From NCBI GenBank assembly GCA_949289265.1, contig CASENE010000018.1, positions 1 to 64,000 of the forward strand: a DNA stretch of 64,000 nucleotides, in the 5' to 3' direction. Below, piece by piece: positions 1 to 8,574 of this stretch (position 1 is its first letter; the number at the start of each line of letters is the position of its first letter). This DNA is from an uncultured Bacteroides sp. Lineage in GTDB: Bacteria; Bacteroidota; Bacteroidia; Bacteroidales; Bacteroidaceae. The notes beneath the pieces are model-generated. The model was not told the DNA's origin. It searched no databases and saw only the letters and a program-made list of their open reading frames with translations. The position numbers and the translations under genes were made by a program.

Positions 1-119
1 ATAACACAAATCACAGAATCTTGCACCCATTTTACAGAAATGCCTTCCCTCCTTGCTGAATGAGTAAAGAAAAGATTAATTTTGTGGCATCATACTTTAA
101 TAAATGGAGGAAACAAGAT

Positions 120-1019
120 ATGGGCGACATCATAAATATCAGCAGCATTCACGATTACAATGAGTTTTTAGGGATTGAAACGCTCAATCCGTTGGTCACG
201 TTCATCGACTTCAAGGACGTCAAGGTTTTGAAGCATAAAAAGAAACTTTACGGCTTCTACGGCATCTACCTGAAAGAGAAGATACACGGAAAGCTGACTT
301 ACGGGCGCAGCCAATACGACTATCAGGAAGGCACGTTGGTATTCGTGGCTCCCGGACAAGTGGCAGGTATCAACGACGGCGGTGAAACGCCCAATCCCGA
401 AGGCTATTGCCTGCTGTTCCATCCCGACCTGTTGCGAGGCACAAGCCTTGCCCGCAAGATGAAGGAATACACATTCTTCTCCTACGAAGTGAACGAAGCC
501 TTGCATATGTCCGAGCGCGAGCGGCAGACCATCTTCAACTGCTTCACCGAGATAGAGGAAGAACTGCGCCACCGCATCGACAAGCATAGCCGCAGCATCA
601 TCACCTCCAACATCGAAGTCCTGCTCAACCATTGCCTCCGTTTCTACGACCGCCAGTTTGCCACCCGCGAAGCCATCAACCGCGATGTCCTCACCCGTTT
701 CGAGGAACTGATGACAGGCTACTTCGATTCAGACAAACCTGAGCAAATCGGTTTGCCCACTGTGGCGTGGTGTGCCGACCAGCTTCATTTCTCCGCCAAC
801 TATTTCGGCGACCTTATCAAGAAAGAAACGGGCAAGTCCGCCATCGAATACATCCACCTTACCGTCATCAACCGCGTCAAGGATTTGCTGGCAAGCACGA
901 ACAAGACCGTGAGCGAGATAGCCTACGAAGTCGGATTCCAGTATCCGCATCACCTGAGCCGGATGTTCAAAAAAGTGGCAGGGTGTACGCCGAATGAATA
1001 TCGGATGAGTTTATCCTAA
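120..1019 (+). CDS. AraC-family transcriptional regulator
   Basis: About 299 residues. The N-terminal two thirds looks like a cupin-type sensing domain (hydrophobic strands around FIDFKDVKV and GTLVFVAPGQV). The last 100 residues form the AraC double helix-turn-helix, ending in the signature VSEIAYEVGFQYPHHLSRMFKKVAGCTPNEYR. It should bind DNA and respond to a small molecule; the ligand cannot be read from the sequence. I chose the ATG at 120 because GGAGGA lies just upstream (106-111). An in-frame ATG at 60 would add 20 residues without obvious homology. A strong hairpin follows the stop. The gene is convergent with phoH and has no operon partner in view. Confidence 0.85.
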   Translation: MGDIINISSIHDYNEFLGIETLNPLVTFIDFKDVKVLKHKKKLYGFYGIYLKEKIHGKLTYGRSQYDYQEGTLVFVAPGQVAGINDGGETPNPEGYCLLFHPDLLRGTSLARKMKEYTFFSYEVNEALHMSERERQTIFNCFTEIEEELRHRIDKHSRSIITSNIEVLLNHCLRFYDRQFATREAINRDVLTRFEELMTGYFDSDKPEQIGLPTVAWCADQLHFSANYFGDLIKKETGKSAIEYIHLTVINRVKDLLASTNKTVSEIAYEVGFQYPHHLSRMFKKVAGCTPNEYRMSLS

Positions 1020-1063
1020 ACAAACAAATAAAAAAGATACTTTTGCTGCATACAGGCACCTAA

Positions 1064-1118
1064 AAGAAAATGATGCAGGCGGGCACCAACGAGTGTGCCG
1101 CGACTGCATCATCTTCTT
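1064..1118 (+). terminator. Hairpin downstream of the AraC-family gene
   Basis: A 15-bp arm (1064-1078) pairs with 1104-1118 with one mismatch, and GCGGGCAC/GTGCCGC pairs inside it. A pyrimidine-rich tail with several T follows. It lies 45 bases after the stop and is probably an intrinsic terminator. Confidence 0.7.
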
Positions 1119-1154
1119 TCTCCCTCCCCGCCCCCGATTTTTTCAGTTCATAGA

Positions 1155-1259
1155 CCTGTCCGGCGGGGACTATAGTCCGAACGACCTGGGAATACTACGC
1201 CAGCCACCGGACGATACTATGCCAGTTTCCGGGAAGTACTGTGCCACTAAATGCTGAAA
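1155..1259 (-). repeat. Family 1 22-bp-period array, minus orientation
   Basis: Read on the minus strand it starts with TTTCAGCATTTAGTGG (1259 leftward) and continues with units of the form AGTAnnnnCCCGG. The shared GG step, seen as CC on the plus strand, falls at 1185, 1207 and 1229, exactly 22 bases apart. The outermost unit contains the palindrome GGACTATAGTCC. The array lies between the convergent AraC-type gene and phoH, starting 36 bases past the phoH stop. It belongs to the same family as the arrays at 14991, 18679, 43039 and 59749. Confidence 0.8.
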
Positions 1260-1295
1260 GACAGACATCTGAAGACGCGCTTAAGCACTGAGTCG

Positions 1296-2621
1296 CTACA
1301 TCAGGTTGCTGGCCAATTCGCTCAGCTCGCTACGCTCTCCCTTAATCAGGTTGACATGGGCAAAGAGGTGCTGATCCTTCATGCGGTCAATCATATACAC
1401 CAGCCCGTTGGACTGGGAATCCAGATAGGGCTGGTCAATCTGCTGGATATCGCCCGTAAAGACCATCTTCGTGCCTTCTCCGGCGCGGGTGATGATGGTC
1501 TTGATTTCGTGGGGCGTCAGGTTCTGCGCCTCGTCCACAATGCAATAGGTGTCGCTCAGGCTGCGTCCGCGGATGAAAGCCAGCGCCTCTATCACCAACT
1601 GGCCGCTCTTCTGCATCTCGTCCAGGCGCTTCAGCTCGGAGGAAGTGGGCGAGAACTGGTGCTTAATCACATTGAGGTTGTCAAACAAAGGCTGCATGTA
1701 AGGCGCCACCTTCTCTTGGGCGTCTCCCGGCAGGAATCCGATGTCCTTGTTGGAGAGGGCGACGATGGGGCGCGCCAACAGTATCTGTTTATACTCGCTC
1801 ATTTGGCTAAGGGCTGCCGCCAGGGCCAGCAACGTCTTGCCCGTGCCAGCCTTGCCGGTCAGGGCCACCAACTTGACATGGGGGTCGTCCAGGATTTCGA
1901 AAGCGAAACTCTGTTCTGCATTGCGCGGCTCGATGCCGTAGTTCTTCGACTTGGTGACCCTCGACACCATGTGGGTGAACGGGTTGTAACGGGCCAACAC
2001 GCTGTTGCGATCGCTCTTCAGGATGAAACACTCGTTGGGATGGACGACATCCCTGAAGTCGAACTCGGCGATGTCCAGGCCGTCGTGCGACGAATAAATC
2101 CGGTCTATCAGCGCCGGGTCTATGTTTTCAAACACCTCGTTGGTCTTCTCGAAGATATCCACGTTGGTCACCTTGTCCGTGATGTAATCCTCGCAAAGCA
2201 GGCCGATGGAACGGGCCTTCATCCGCAGGTTGACATCCTTCGTCACCAAGATGGTCTTCATGTCCGGATGCTTATGCCCCAGCCAGTCGGTAACCGCCAA
2301 GATACGGTGGTCGGGAATCAACTCCGGGAAAGACTCGTAGACATGCGGAGCCTCCACCCGACCGGTCACCACGAAAAGCCTTCCCAAACCATTGCCCAGC
2401 GAGGCTCCCTTCGTAAACAGGTCATCGTCCGTAATCAAGTCCAGCTGACGGACGAACTCGCGGGCGTTATAATTAATCTGCTCGTTACCCTTCTTGAACT
2501 TATCCAACTCTTCCAGCACGACGATAGGCAGATAGATATCGTTCTCCTGGAAGTTCTGCAGGCAGTTGTAGTCGTGCAGAATGACATTTGTGTCGATAAC
2601 GAAGTTTTTCTTAGTTCCCAT
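1296..2621 (-). CDS. phoH: PhoH-family ATPase with N-terminal PIN domain
   Basis: 441 residues. An N-terminal PIN-like nuclease domain (VIDTNVILHD near residue 8, acidic residues through about 130) is followed by a PhoH P-loop ATPase. Walker A is GKAGTGKT near residue 254 and Walker B is VDEAQNLTP near 362, followed by TGDIQQID. PIN-PhoH fusions are thought to act as RNA helicase/RNase proteins in stress or RNA turnover; the substrate here is unknown. It is divergent from folC with a 100-base gap. The ATG at 2621 gives the normal N-terminus of the family. Confidence 0.93.
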   Translation of the reverse strand: MGTKKNFVIDTNVILHDYNCLQNFQENDIYLPIVVLEELDKFKKGNEQINYNAREFVRQLDLITDDDLFTKGASLGNGLGRLFVVTGRVEAPHVYESFPELIPDHRILAVTDWLGHKHPDMKTILVTKDVNLRMKARSIGLLCEDYITDKVTNVDIFEKTNEVFENIDPALIDRIYSSHDGLDIAEFDFRDVVHPNECFILKSDRNSVLARYNPFTHMVSRVTKSKNYGIEPRNAEQSFAFEILDDPHVKLVALTGKAGTGKTLLALAAALSQMSEYKQILLARPIVALSNKDIGFLPGDAQEKVAPYMQPLFDNLNVIKHQFSPTSSELKRLDEMQKSGQLVIEALAFIRGRSLSDTYCIVDEAQNLTPHEIKTIITRAGEGTKMVFTGDIQQIDQPYLDSQSNGLVYMIDRMKDQHLFAHVNLIKGERSELSELASNLM

Positions 2622-2646
2622 ATGCGTTAGATTAAATAGTTAATAC

Positions 2647-2654
2647 TAATTTTG
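2647..2654 (+). promoter_or_regulatory. Candidate folC -7 element TAATTTTG
   Basis: Matches the Bacteroides -7 consensus TAnnTTTG, 68 bases before the folC start. A clear -33 TTTG is not evident. Confidence 0.4.
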
Positions 2655-2721
2655 CCGCCGTAAAAAGATAACAATCCAGGCAGACAAAGGGTTTGAGCCT
2701 GAGGGTTAAATATTTCAAAAG

Positions 2722-3981
2722 ATGAACTATCAAGAAACCGTAGAATATCTGTGCAACAGCGTCCCGATGTTCCAGCAAATAGGTTCGGGCGCCTATAAGG
2801 AAGGACTGGACAACACACGGGCATTAGACGCCCACTTCGGACACCCGCACCGGCAATATAGAACCATACACATCGCAGGCACCAACGGCAAAGGCTCTTG
2901 TTCGCACACCCTGGCAGCCATCTTGCAAGCAGCCGGATATCGCGTCGGACTGTATACGTCGCCCCATCTGGTGGACTTTCGAGAACGCATCCGCGTCAAC
3001 GGACAAATGATACCCCAGGACTATGTGGTGCGCTTCGTGGAGGAAGAACGTTCCTTCTTCGAGCCCCTGCACCCGTCGTTCTTTGAATTGACCACGGCCT
3101 TGGCACTGAAATACTTCGCAGAAGCACAGGTGGACGTGGCGGTCATAGAGGTAGGACTGGGCGGCCGTCTCGATTGTACCAACATCATCCGTCCCGACCT
3201 CTGCATCATCACCAACATCAGCAAAGACCATACCCAATTCCTAGGAAACACGCTGGCACAGATAGCAACAGAAAAAGCCGGCATCTTCAAGCCCGGCGTC
3301 CCGGCCGTCGTCGGAGAGACCATCGCAGAGACACGTCCCGTATTCGAGCAAAAAGCCCAGGAGGCAAGAGTCTCTGCCCTGCACTTTGCGGAAGACGAGG
3401 AACATGAGCGGGATTATCCCGGCTTGACGTTCGAGTTGAAAGGCCTGTATCAAGAAAAGAACCGACGCACGTTGCTGACCGCCCTCCCCTTGCTGGCGGC
3501 ACAAGGATACCGCATCACCGAAGAGGCCGTTCGCGACGGCTTTGCACAAGTGACGGAAATGACCGGACTGCAAGGACGCTGGCAATGCCTGCAAAACCGC
3601 CCGACACTCGTCTGCGACACCGGCCACAACATCGGGGGCATGACTTACATCGTCCGGCAATTACGGCAACAATCCTACCAGCGGTTGCACATCGTCATCG
3701 GCATGGTGAGCGACAAAGACATCCGGGGTGTGCTGGCCTTGTTGCCTCCGGATGCCACGTATTACTTCACCCAAGCCAGCGTCCGACGCGCACTGCCCTC
3801 CGCCGAACTGGCACGCCTGGCAGCAGAAAGAGGACTGAAGGGAGAGGCTTATCCTGATGTGCCGACCGCCGTGCGCGCAGCACAAAAAAGAAGCCTCCCC
3901 GAAGACTTCATCTTCGTGGGAGGCAGTACGTTTGTCGTGGCCGACCTCTTAGCGAACCGCGATGCACTCAATCTCCACTAA
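2722..3981 (+). CDS. folC: Folylpolyglutamate synthase / dihydrofolate synthase
   Basis: 419 residues, normal length for FolC of the Mur-ligase superfamily. It adds glutamate to dihydropteroate or folates in the cytosol using ATP. Visible motifs are the P-loop AGTNGKGS (about residues 52-59), the substrate loop TSPHLVDFRERIRVNG, the Mg/ATP motif SKDHTQFLG near 167 and the late DTGHNIGG. The last 33 bases overlap the end of the oppositely oriented ridA gene. A TAATTTTG promoter element lies upstream. Confidence 0.95.
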   Translation: MNYQETVEYLCNSVPMFQQIGSGAYKEGLDNTRALDAHFGHPHRQYRTIHIAGTNGKGSCSHTLAAILQAAGYRVGLYTSPHLVDFRERIRVNGQMIPQDYVVRFVEEERSFFEPLHPSFFELTTALALKYFAEAQVDVAVIEVGLGGRLDCTNIIRPDLCIITNISKDHTQFLGNTLAQIATEKAGIFKPGVPAVVGETIAETRPVFEQKAQEARVSALHFAEDEEHERDYPGLTFELKGLYQEKNRRTLLTALPLLAAQGYRITEEAVRDGFAQVTEMTGLQGRWQCLQNRPTLVCDTGHNIGGMTYIVRQLRQQSYQRLHIVIGMVSDKDIRGVLALLPPDATYYFTQASVRRALPSAELARLAAERGLKGEAYPDVPTAVRAAQKRSLPEDFIFVGGSTFVVADLLANRDALNLH

Positions 3982-4323
3982 GGCATCCTTGGGCAACGCC
4001 TTGACCGCAACGGCCGAACGGGCCGGACAAGCACCGTCAAAATAGGTGGCATAGACCTTGTTCATATCGCCGAAATACGACATGTCGGACAGAAAGACAG
4101 TAGTCTTCACAATGTGGTCCATCGTAAGTCCAGCCTCTGCCAAGATGTGCCGGATATTATCCAACGACTGACGGGCCTGCGCTTCCGCCCCTTCTGCCAT
4201 CACACCCGTTTCGGCATTGATGGGCAACTGTCCAGACACGAACACCATCCCTCCGGCTTCCACGGCCTGGCTGTAAGGGCCGATGGCACCGGGAGCTTTC
4301 TGACTGCTAATTGCTTTCTTCAT
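3949..4323 (-). CDS. ridA: RidA-family reactive enamine/imine deaminase
   Basis: 124 residues, the usual size of a YjgF/YER057c/UK114 subunit. Motifs are GPYSQAVEAGGMVFVSGQLP near the N-terminus and PARSAVAVKALPKDALVEIECIA at the end, with the conserved Arg and Glu of the intersubunit pocket. RidA hydrolyses 2-aminoacrylate and related imines made by PLP enzymes. It is the last gene of the leftward block, 61 bases after the TPR protein, and its 3' end overlaps folC by 33 bp tail to tail. Confidence 0.93.
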   Translation of the reverse strand: MKKAISSQKAPGAIGPYSQAVEAGGMVFVSGQLPINAETGVMAEGAEAQARQSLDNIRHILAEAGLTMDHIVKTTVFLSDMSYFGDMNKVYATYFDGACPARSAVAVKALPKDALVEIECIAVR

Positions 4324-4384
4324 AATCTTTATCTCCTTATTTTATATGTGAATGAAATGAATGATTCCTTCTGCACGCACCGTG

Positions 4385-6088
4385 TCACTGGCAATATTTC
4401 TCTATCAACGCATCTACATTAGGATCGCCCAGTTCCTTAGCCTTGGCAAAAGCGGAACAAGCTTCATCCTTCTGCTTCAGCTGCACATAAGCCTGTCCCA
4501 TCAGTCGATAGCCTTCAGCATATTGAGGATCTAACTTCAAGGCTTCCTGCAACACCTTCACCGCTTCCTCGCTACGCCCGACACGGATATTCACCGCAGC
4601 CAACTCCGCCCGATAGAGCATCTCCTCCGGACTCAGTTCGATGGCCTTGGCCAAATCGTCCAATGCACGCTGATATTGACGTGCCTGCATGGCAGCCTGC
4701 TCGCGGTAATAATAAAACGCATCGTTGACATTGCCATTCACGGCATCAAAATAAGCATCGTAGTCCAACATGGATTTACGGGCCTCGCCGGCATTGAACA
4801 ACATCTGCGCGCGTGCCAACAAATAGGGAGCGGCAGCGTCGGTGTAAGGTTTGGAACAATGTACGACACAGCTATCCATCAACGCCAACACTTCTGCGGC
4901 AGGAGCCTTCTGCATCTCTTTGGCTTGCGCGGCGCTGAAGAAAGAAGCCGGCGAAGCCAGACTGGAACGGTTTACGGCATCGTAAGCCTCGAAAGCCTCG
5001 CCATAGTTTTGCATAAAATACAAAATATCACCTTCTAATTGCCGATAGATGGGCTGAGGCTGTAGTGAAAGAGCTTCGCGTATGTCCGCCAAAGCCTTGT
5101 CCGCCGTCCAATCTTTATAAGGAGTAGTTGGATTGGTCAGCAGGTAGCTGTATATGGTCTTGGCTCGGTTGTAAAGCACGTCGTCTTTCTTTGTGGCCAC
5201 CTGGAGTGCCTGGTTCAGGTCGTCTTCCACACGCTGCATAGTGGCTTCATCTTGCGAAGTCGCGATGAGATGAGCCGCACGACGCAGGTATCCGTCCGCA
5301 CTCCCCGGATATTGGGCCACATAGTCGTCCAGCACCTGAGCGTACTTTTGAGGAGAAAGCTGCGTGGAGGCCATGTAAAGAAAAACAAGCGCCTGATCTT
5401 CTGTATCGGGCAAAGCCTTTTTAATGCCGATATCTGTCAAAGCCATATCGGCATAGGACAGGGCTGAGATTGTCTGTGCCATGGCATAACGAGCATCAAC
5501 GGCATAGCAAACGGTGGCCGTATCTTGTCCCGAAGATTTCTGGGCCAAACCAAAGACTTCTCCCTCTGCTGTGGTCAAAGGACAACTGACCATCTTGTCC
5601 TTCAACTCCATCTGAAGGGTATAGTAAAAGTAGTCCCCTTCCATCTTATCCGCAGCTGTCACCTTCCCCGCCGTGCATGAACGGTCTTTCTGCGTAGAAT
5701 AAGGCAAAAGATAAACTTGCGCACCGACAGCAGGAGCCCCACTGGCCACAGGCAGAAAATCTACCTTCTTGGAAGTGATATCTACACGGAACTTTATCAC
5801 GTCGTACATATCATCGGCTCCCATGATGTGCTTAACGGCCATCTGCTCGCCTTCGCTATTCACGACGACAGCCCTTTGGGCACCTTTGAAAACGGTATAA
5901 TCAGAAATAGCCACCCCGTCGGGAGTAACAAAAAATCCGTTGCCAGTATTCAGGCGTTGCCCATCCTTATCGAACGTCACCACCGAAAACACTGCACGCT
6001 TGGCTTTTTCCACCCATTTGGGCGTCTGGCCCATCCCCCACTGTGCCAACCAGCAAAGGGACAGACATAACAACAATCTTCTATACAT
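4385..6088 (-). CDS. Secreted trypsin-fold pseudoprotease with TPR repeats
   Basis: 567 residues with a signal peptide (cleavage probably after GMG20). Residues about 30-200 follow the HtrA-like fold (GNGFFVTPDGVAISDYTVFKG, DDMYDVIKFRV, CPLTTAEGEVFGL). The catalytic His position is Thr65, the Ser position is Val167, and only Asp96 remains, so peptidase activity is unlikely. Residues about 225-567 are tetratricopeptide repeats (for example AEGYRLMGQAYVQLKQKDEACSAF). It is probably a periplasmic scaffold. It lies 14 bases after rlmB in the leftward block. Confidence 0.8.
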   Translation of the reverse strand: MYRRLLLCLSLCWLAQWGMGQTPKWVEKAKRAVFSVVTFDKDGQRLNTGNGFFVTPDGVAISDYTVFKGAQRAVVVNSEGEQMAVKHIMGADDMYDVIKFRVDITSKKVDFLPVASGAPAVGAQVYLLPYSTQKDRSCTAGKVTAADKMEGDYFYYTLQMELKDKMVSCPLTTAEGEVFGLAQKSSGQDTATVCYAVDARYAMAQTISALSYADMALTDIGIKKALPDTEDQALVFLYMASTQLSPQKYAQVLDDYVAQYPGSADGYLRRAAHLIATSQDEATMQRVEDDLNQALQVATKKDDVLYNRAKTIYSYLLTNPTTPYKDWTADKALADIREALSLQPQPIYRQLEGDILYFMQNYGEAFEAYDAVNRSSLASPASFFSAAQAKEMQKAPAAEVLALMDSCVVHCSKPYTDAAAPYLLARAQMLFNAGEARKSMLDYDAYFDAVNGNVNDAFYYYREQAAMQARQYQRALDDLAKAIELSPEEMLYRAELAAVNIRVGRSEEAVKVLQEALKLDPQYAEGYRLMGQAYVQLKQKDEACSAFAKAKELGDPNVDALIEKYCQ

Positions 6089-6102
6089 AACTTCTGCCTT
6101 TT

Positions 6103-6882
6103 TTAGTCTTTTTGATTCGTAGATACAGCAAGGTCGCCATCGGTTTCTATGCGTTGCTTGACTGCTTCATAAATAAGGATACCCGCTGCCACCGAAACAT
6201 TGAGCGACTCGATAGTCCCTCGCATCGGAATGCGTACCCATTCGTCGCAAAGAGCCAGATTATCGTAAGAGACGCCCCGGTCTTCAGCACCCATAATGAG
6301 GCATAAAGGCCCTGTATAATCAGCCTTGGAATAATCATAGTCACCCTTTTCTGTCGCTGCGACCAGCCGGAAGCCGCAATTCTTAAGATAGCGAAGAGTC
6401 TCCGTCAGATTCCGTTCCCGGCAGACAGGTAACTTGTGCAAGGCTCCAGCCGACGTCTTTATGGCATCGGCATTCACAGAAACGCTGTTTGCGGCGGGAA
6501 TGACCACGGCATCCACTCCGGCGCATTCACAAGTACGGGCAATAGCACCGAAATTGCGCACATCGGTAATGCCGTCCAATGCAAGAAAGAAAGGATTCCG
6601 CCCCTCTTCAAAAAGCAGGGGCACCAAGTCTTCCGCCCGTTGATAGATAACGGCCGAAAGATAGGCCACAACGCCTTGATGATTCTTGCGGGTAATACGG
6701 TTCAGACGCTCCACTGGTACTCGCTGCAAAGGAACAGTAGTCCCCTTCAGCGCAGACAGAAGTTCACGCGCCAAATCTCCTTGCAGATCTTTCTTCATCA
6801 AAACCTTATCTATCTCTTTCCCTGCCTGCAACGCTTCCAGCACTGCACGCAGGCCAAATATCATTTCGTTTTTCTCCGTCAT
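6103..6882 (-). CDS. rlmB: 23S rRNA (guanosine-2'-O-)-methyltransferase RlmB (SPOUT family)
   Basis: 259 residues. The N-terminal RNA-binding domain starts IFGLRAVLEALQAG. The SPOUT/TrmH trefoil-knot domain carries DGITDVRNFGAIARTCECAG, LIMGAEDRGVSYDNLALCD and the C-terminal SAM-binding IPMRGTIESLNVSVAAGI. E. coli RlmB methylates G2251 of 23S rRNA; another TrmH-type target cannot be excluded. It sits 16 bases after recN in the leftward operon. Confidence 0.9.
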   Translation of the reverse strand: MTEKNEMIFGLRAVLEALQAGKEIDKVLMKKDLQGDLARELLSALKGTTVPLQRVPVERLNRITRKNHQGVVAYLSAVIYQRAEDLVPLLFEEGRNPFFLALDGITDVRNFGAIARTCECAGVDAVVIPAANSVSVNADAIKTSAGALHKLPVCRERNLTETLRYLKNCGFRLVAATEKGDYDYSKADYTGPLCLIMGAEDRGVSYDNLALCDEWVRIPMRGTIESLNVSVAAGILIYEAVKQRIETDGDLAVSTNQKD

Positions 6883-6898
6883 ACTACTTTTTCATTCT

Positions 6899-8572
6899 CT
6901 AAAAGTCCTTCTTGGCCATACCCAATAAAGCACGTGCATTGTTCAGTGCAGCCTCGGTCAACGTGGCACCGCTCAACATATGCGCAATTTCTTCCACCCG
7001 TTCCTGCTCCGTCAGCCGTCGGATATGGCTGTTTGTCTCTGTTTCATTGTCCCGCTTATACACTTTGTAATGTGCACGACCTCGCGCAGCTATCTGCGGA
7101 AGATGGGTGATACTGATGACTTGCCTTTTGTTGTCGGCCATCTCTTGCATAATGTCGGCCATCCTGTCAGCAATCTCGCCCGACACGCCAGTATCTATCT
7201 CATCAAAAACAATAGTAGGCAATTTGACGGCTCCCGCAATCATAGCCTTCACTGAAAGCATCACACGGGCAATTTCTCCGCCCGATGCCACCGAAGAAAT
7301 GTTTTGCAACACACCGTTTTTATTGGCTGAGAAAAGGAAACTTACTGTATCCATTCCATGTAGACCGGGGTCATTACGGCGTCCCATTTCTACCACAAAA
7401 CGAACATTGGGCATGCCTAACGGAACAAGCCGCACCGCCATCTGATGCTCAACTTCACGAGCAGCCTGTGCACGGGCTTCGGTCAATGAACCGGCCAACT
7501 TGCAGACCTCGTCATACAAACCGTTGCAAACCTCTTTCAACGATTCCAGTTCTTCATCGGACGAAGTGATGGCTGCCAAGCGAGAAGCATATTCATCACG
7601 CAAGGCTATCAATTCATCCACGGTACCGACGCGGTGCTTTTGTTGCAACGTATATATCAGATTCAAACGCTCGTTGACTTCAGCCAAGCGCCCTGGATTA
7701 AACTCAATATTCTCTCCGCAAGCCGAAACTTCCAGCAAGATGTCTTTCAGTTCTACATAGGTACTCTCCAAACGCGCAGCTAATTCTTCGGTCGCAGGAT
7801 ATACCTTTTGCAGGCCCGATATGACCATAGAGCAATCTTTTAAACCAGCCAACACTCCTCCTTCATCACCCCCCAGCAGCTGCTCCACTTTATACATACC
7901 GGCTTTAATCTCCTCAGCATGACTCAACAGTTCTGCCTCCTGCTCTAACTCTTCCTGTTCGCCGCTTCTCAAACCGACTTCATCCAACTGTTCCCACTGA
8001 AAGCGCATATAGTCCTCGTCTGCTTTATCCCGAGCTATACGTTCTTTCAAAGACGTTAACTCCGCCAGCCTTTGTTTCCACTGTTTGTACGCACGCTGGT
8101 AAGCCTCCAAAATCTTTTCATTGTGAGACAAGAGATCTAATACGCTCAATTGGAAGCCTTCCTTATTCAGTAACAAGTTCTGATGCTGGGAGTGAATATC
8201 AATCAGCTGCTCGCCTAATTCCTTCATCTGAGCCAACTGTGCCGGTGTATCATTGATAAAAGCACGACTTTTACCGGAAGCATAGAGTTCGCGACGCAAA
8301 ATGCACTCGTCTTCATAATCCAACTCGTTTTCCTCGAAAAAAGACTGCATATGATAGTTCGAGATGTCAAACCGGGCCTCAATGATACACTTGGCAGCTC
8401 CGGTTCGGATAGCTCGCACATCTGCTCTTTGACCCAACAGCAAGCCAATGGCTCCCAATATAATAGACTTACCTGCACCGGTTTCACCTGTGATTACTGA
8501 AAATCCCGGTTCAAAACCGATATCAAGTTTATCTATCAGAGCATAATTCTGTATGTAAAGCGAACGCAACAT
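6899..8572 (-). CDS. recN: DNA repair protein RecN
   Basis: 557 residues, typical for RecN, an SMC-like ATPase in double-strand break repair. Walker A GETGAGKS spans residues 29-36. A long coiled coil with heptad-like Glu/Leu content occupies the middle. The ABC signature region (VASGGEIARVMLSVK) and Walker B TIVFDEIDTGVSGEIADRM lie near residues 435-480. It starts 2 bases after the coaBC stop, so the two are likely co-transcribed. Confidence 0.96.
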   Translation of the reverse strand: MLRSLYIQNYALIDKLDIGFEPGFSVITGETGAGKSIILGAIGLLLGQRADVRAIRTGAAKCIIEARFDISNYHMQSFFEENELDYEDECILRRELYASGKSRAFINDTPAQLAQMKELGEQLIDIHSQHQNLLLNKEGFQLSVLDLLSHNEKILEAYQRAYKQWKQRLAELTSLKERIARDKADEDYMRFQWEQLDEVGLRSGEQEELEQEAELLSHAEEIKAGMYKVEQLLGGDEGGVLAGLKDCSMVISGLQKVYPATEELAARLESTYVELKDILLEVSACGENIEFNPGRLAEVNERLNLIYTLQQKHRVGTVDELIALRDEYASRLAAITSSDEELESLKEVCNGLYDEVCKLAGSLTEARAQAAREVEHQMAVRLVPLGMPNVRFVVEMGRRNDPGLHGMDTVSFLFSANKNGVLQNISSVASGGEIARVMLSVKAMIAGAVKLPTIVFDEIDTGVSGEIADRMADIMQEMADNKRQVISITHLPQIAARGRAHYKVYKRDNETETNSHIRRLTEQERVEEIAHMLSGATLTEAALNNARALLGMAKKDF

Positions 8573-8574
8573 AA

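Noticed and set aside
1251..2630. Long plus-strand open frame opposite phoH
   Set aside because: It lacks family motifs and exactly shadows phoH, whose PIN and P-loop motifs are clear. Similar long antisense frames opposite rprX, the EF-G paralogue and glnN were rejected for the same reason.
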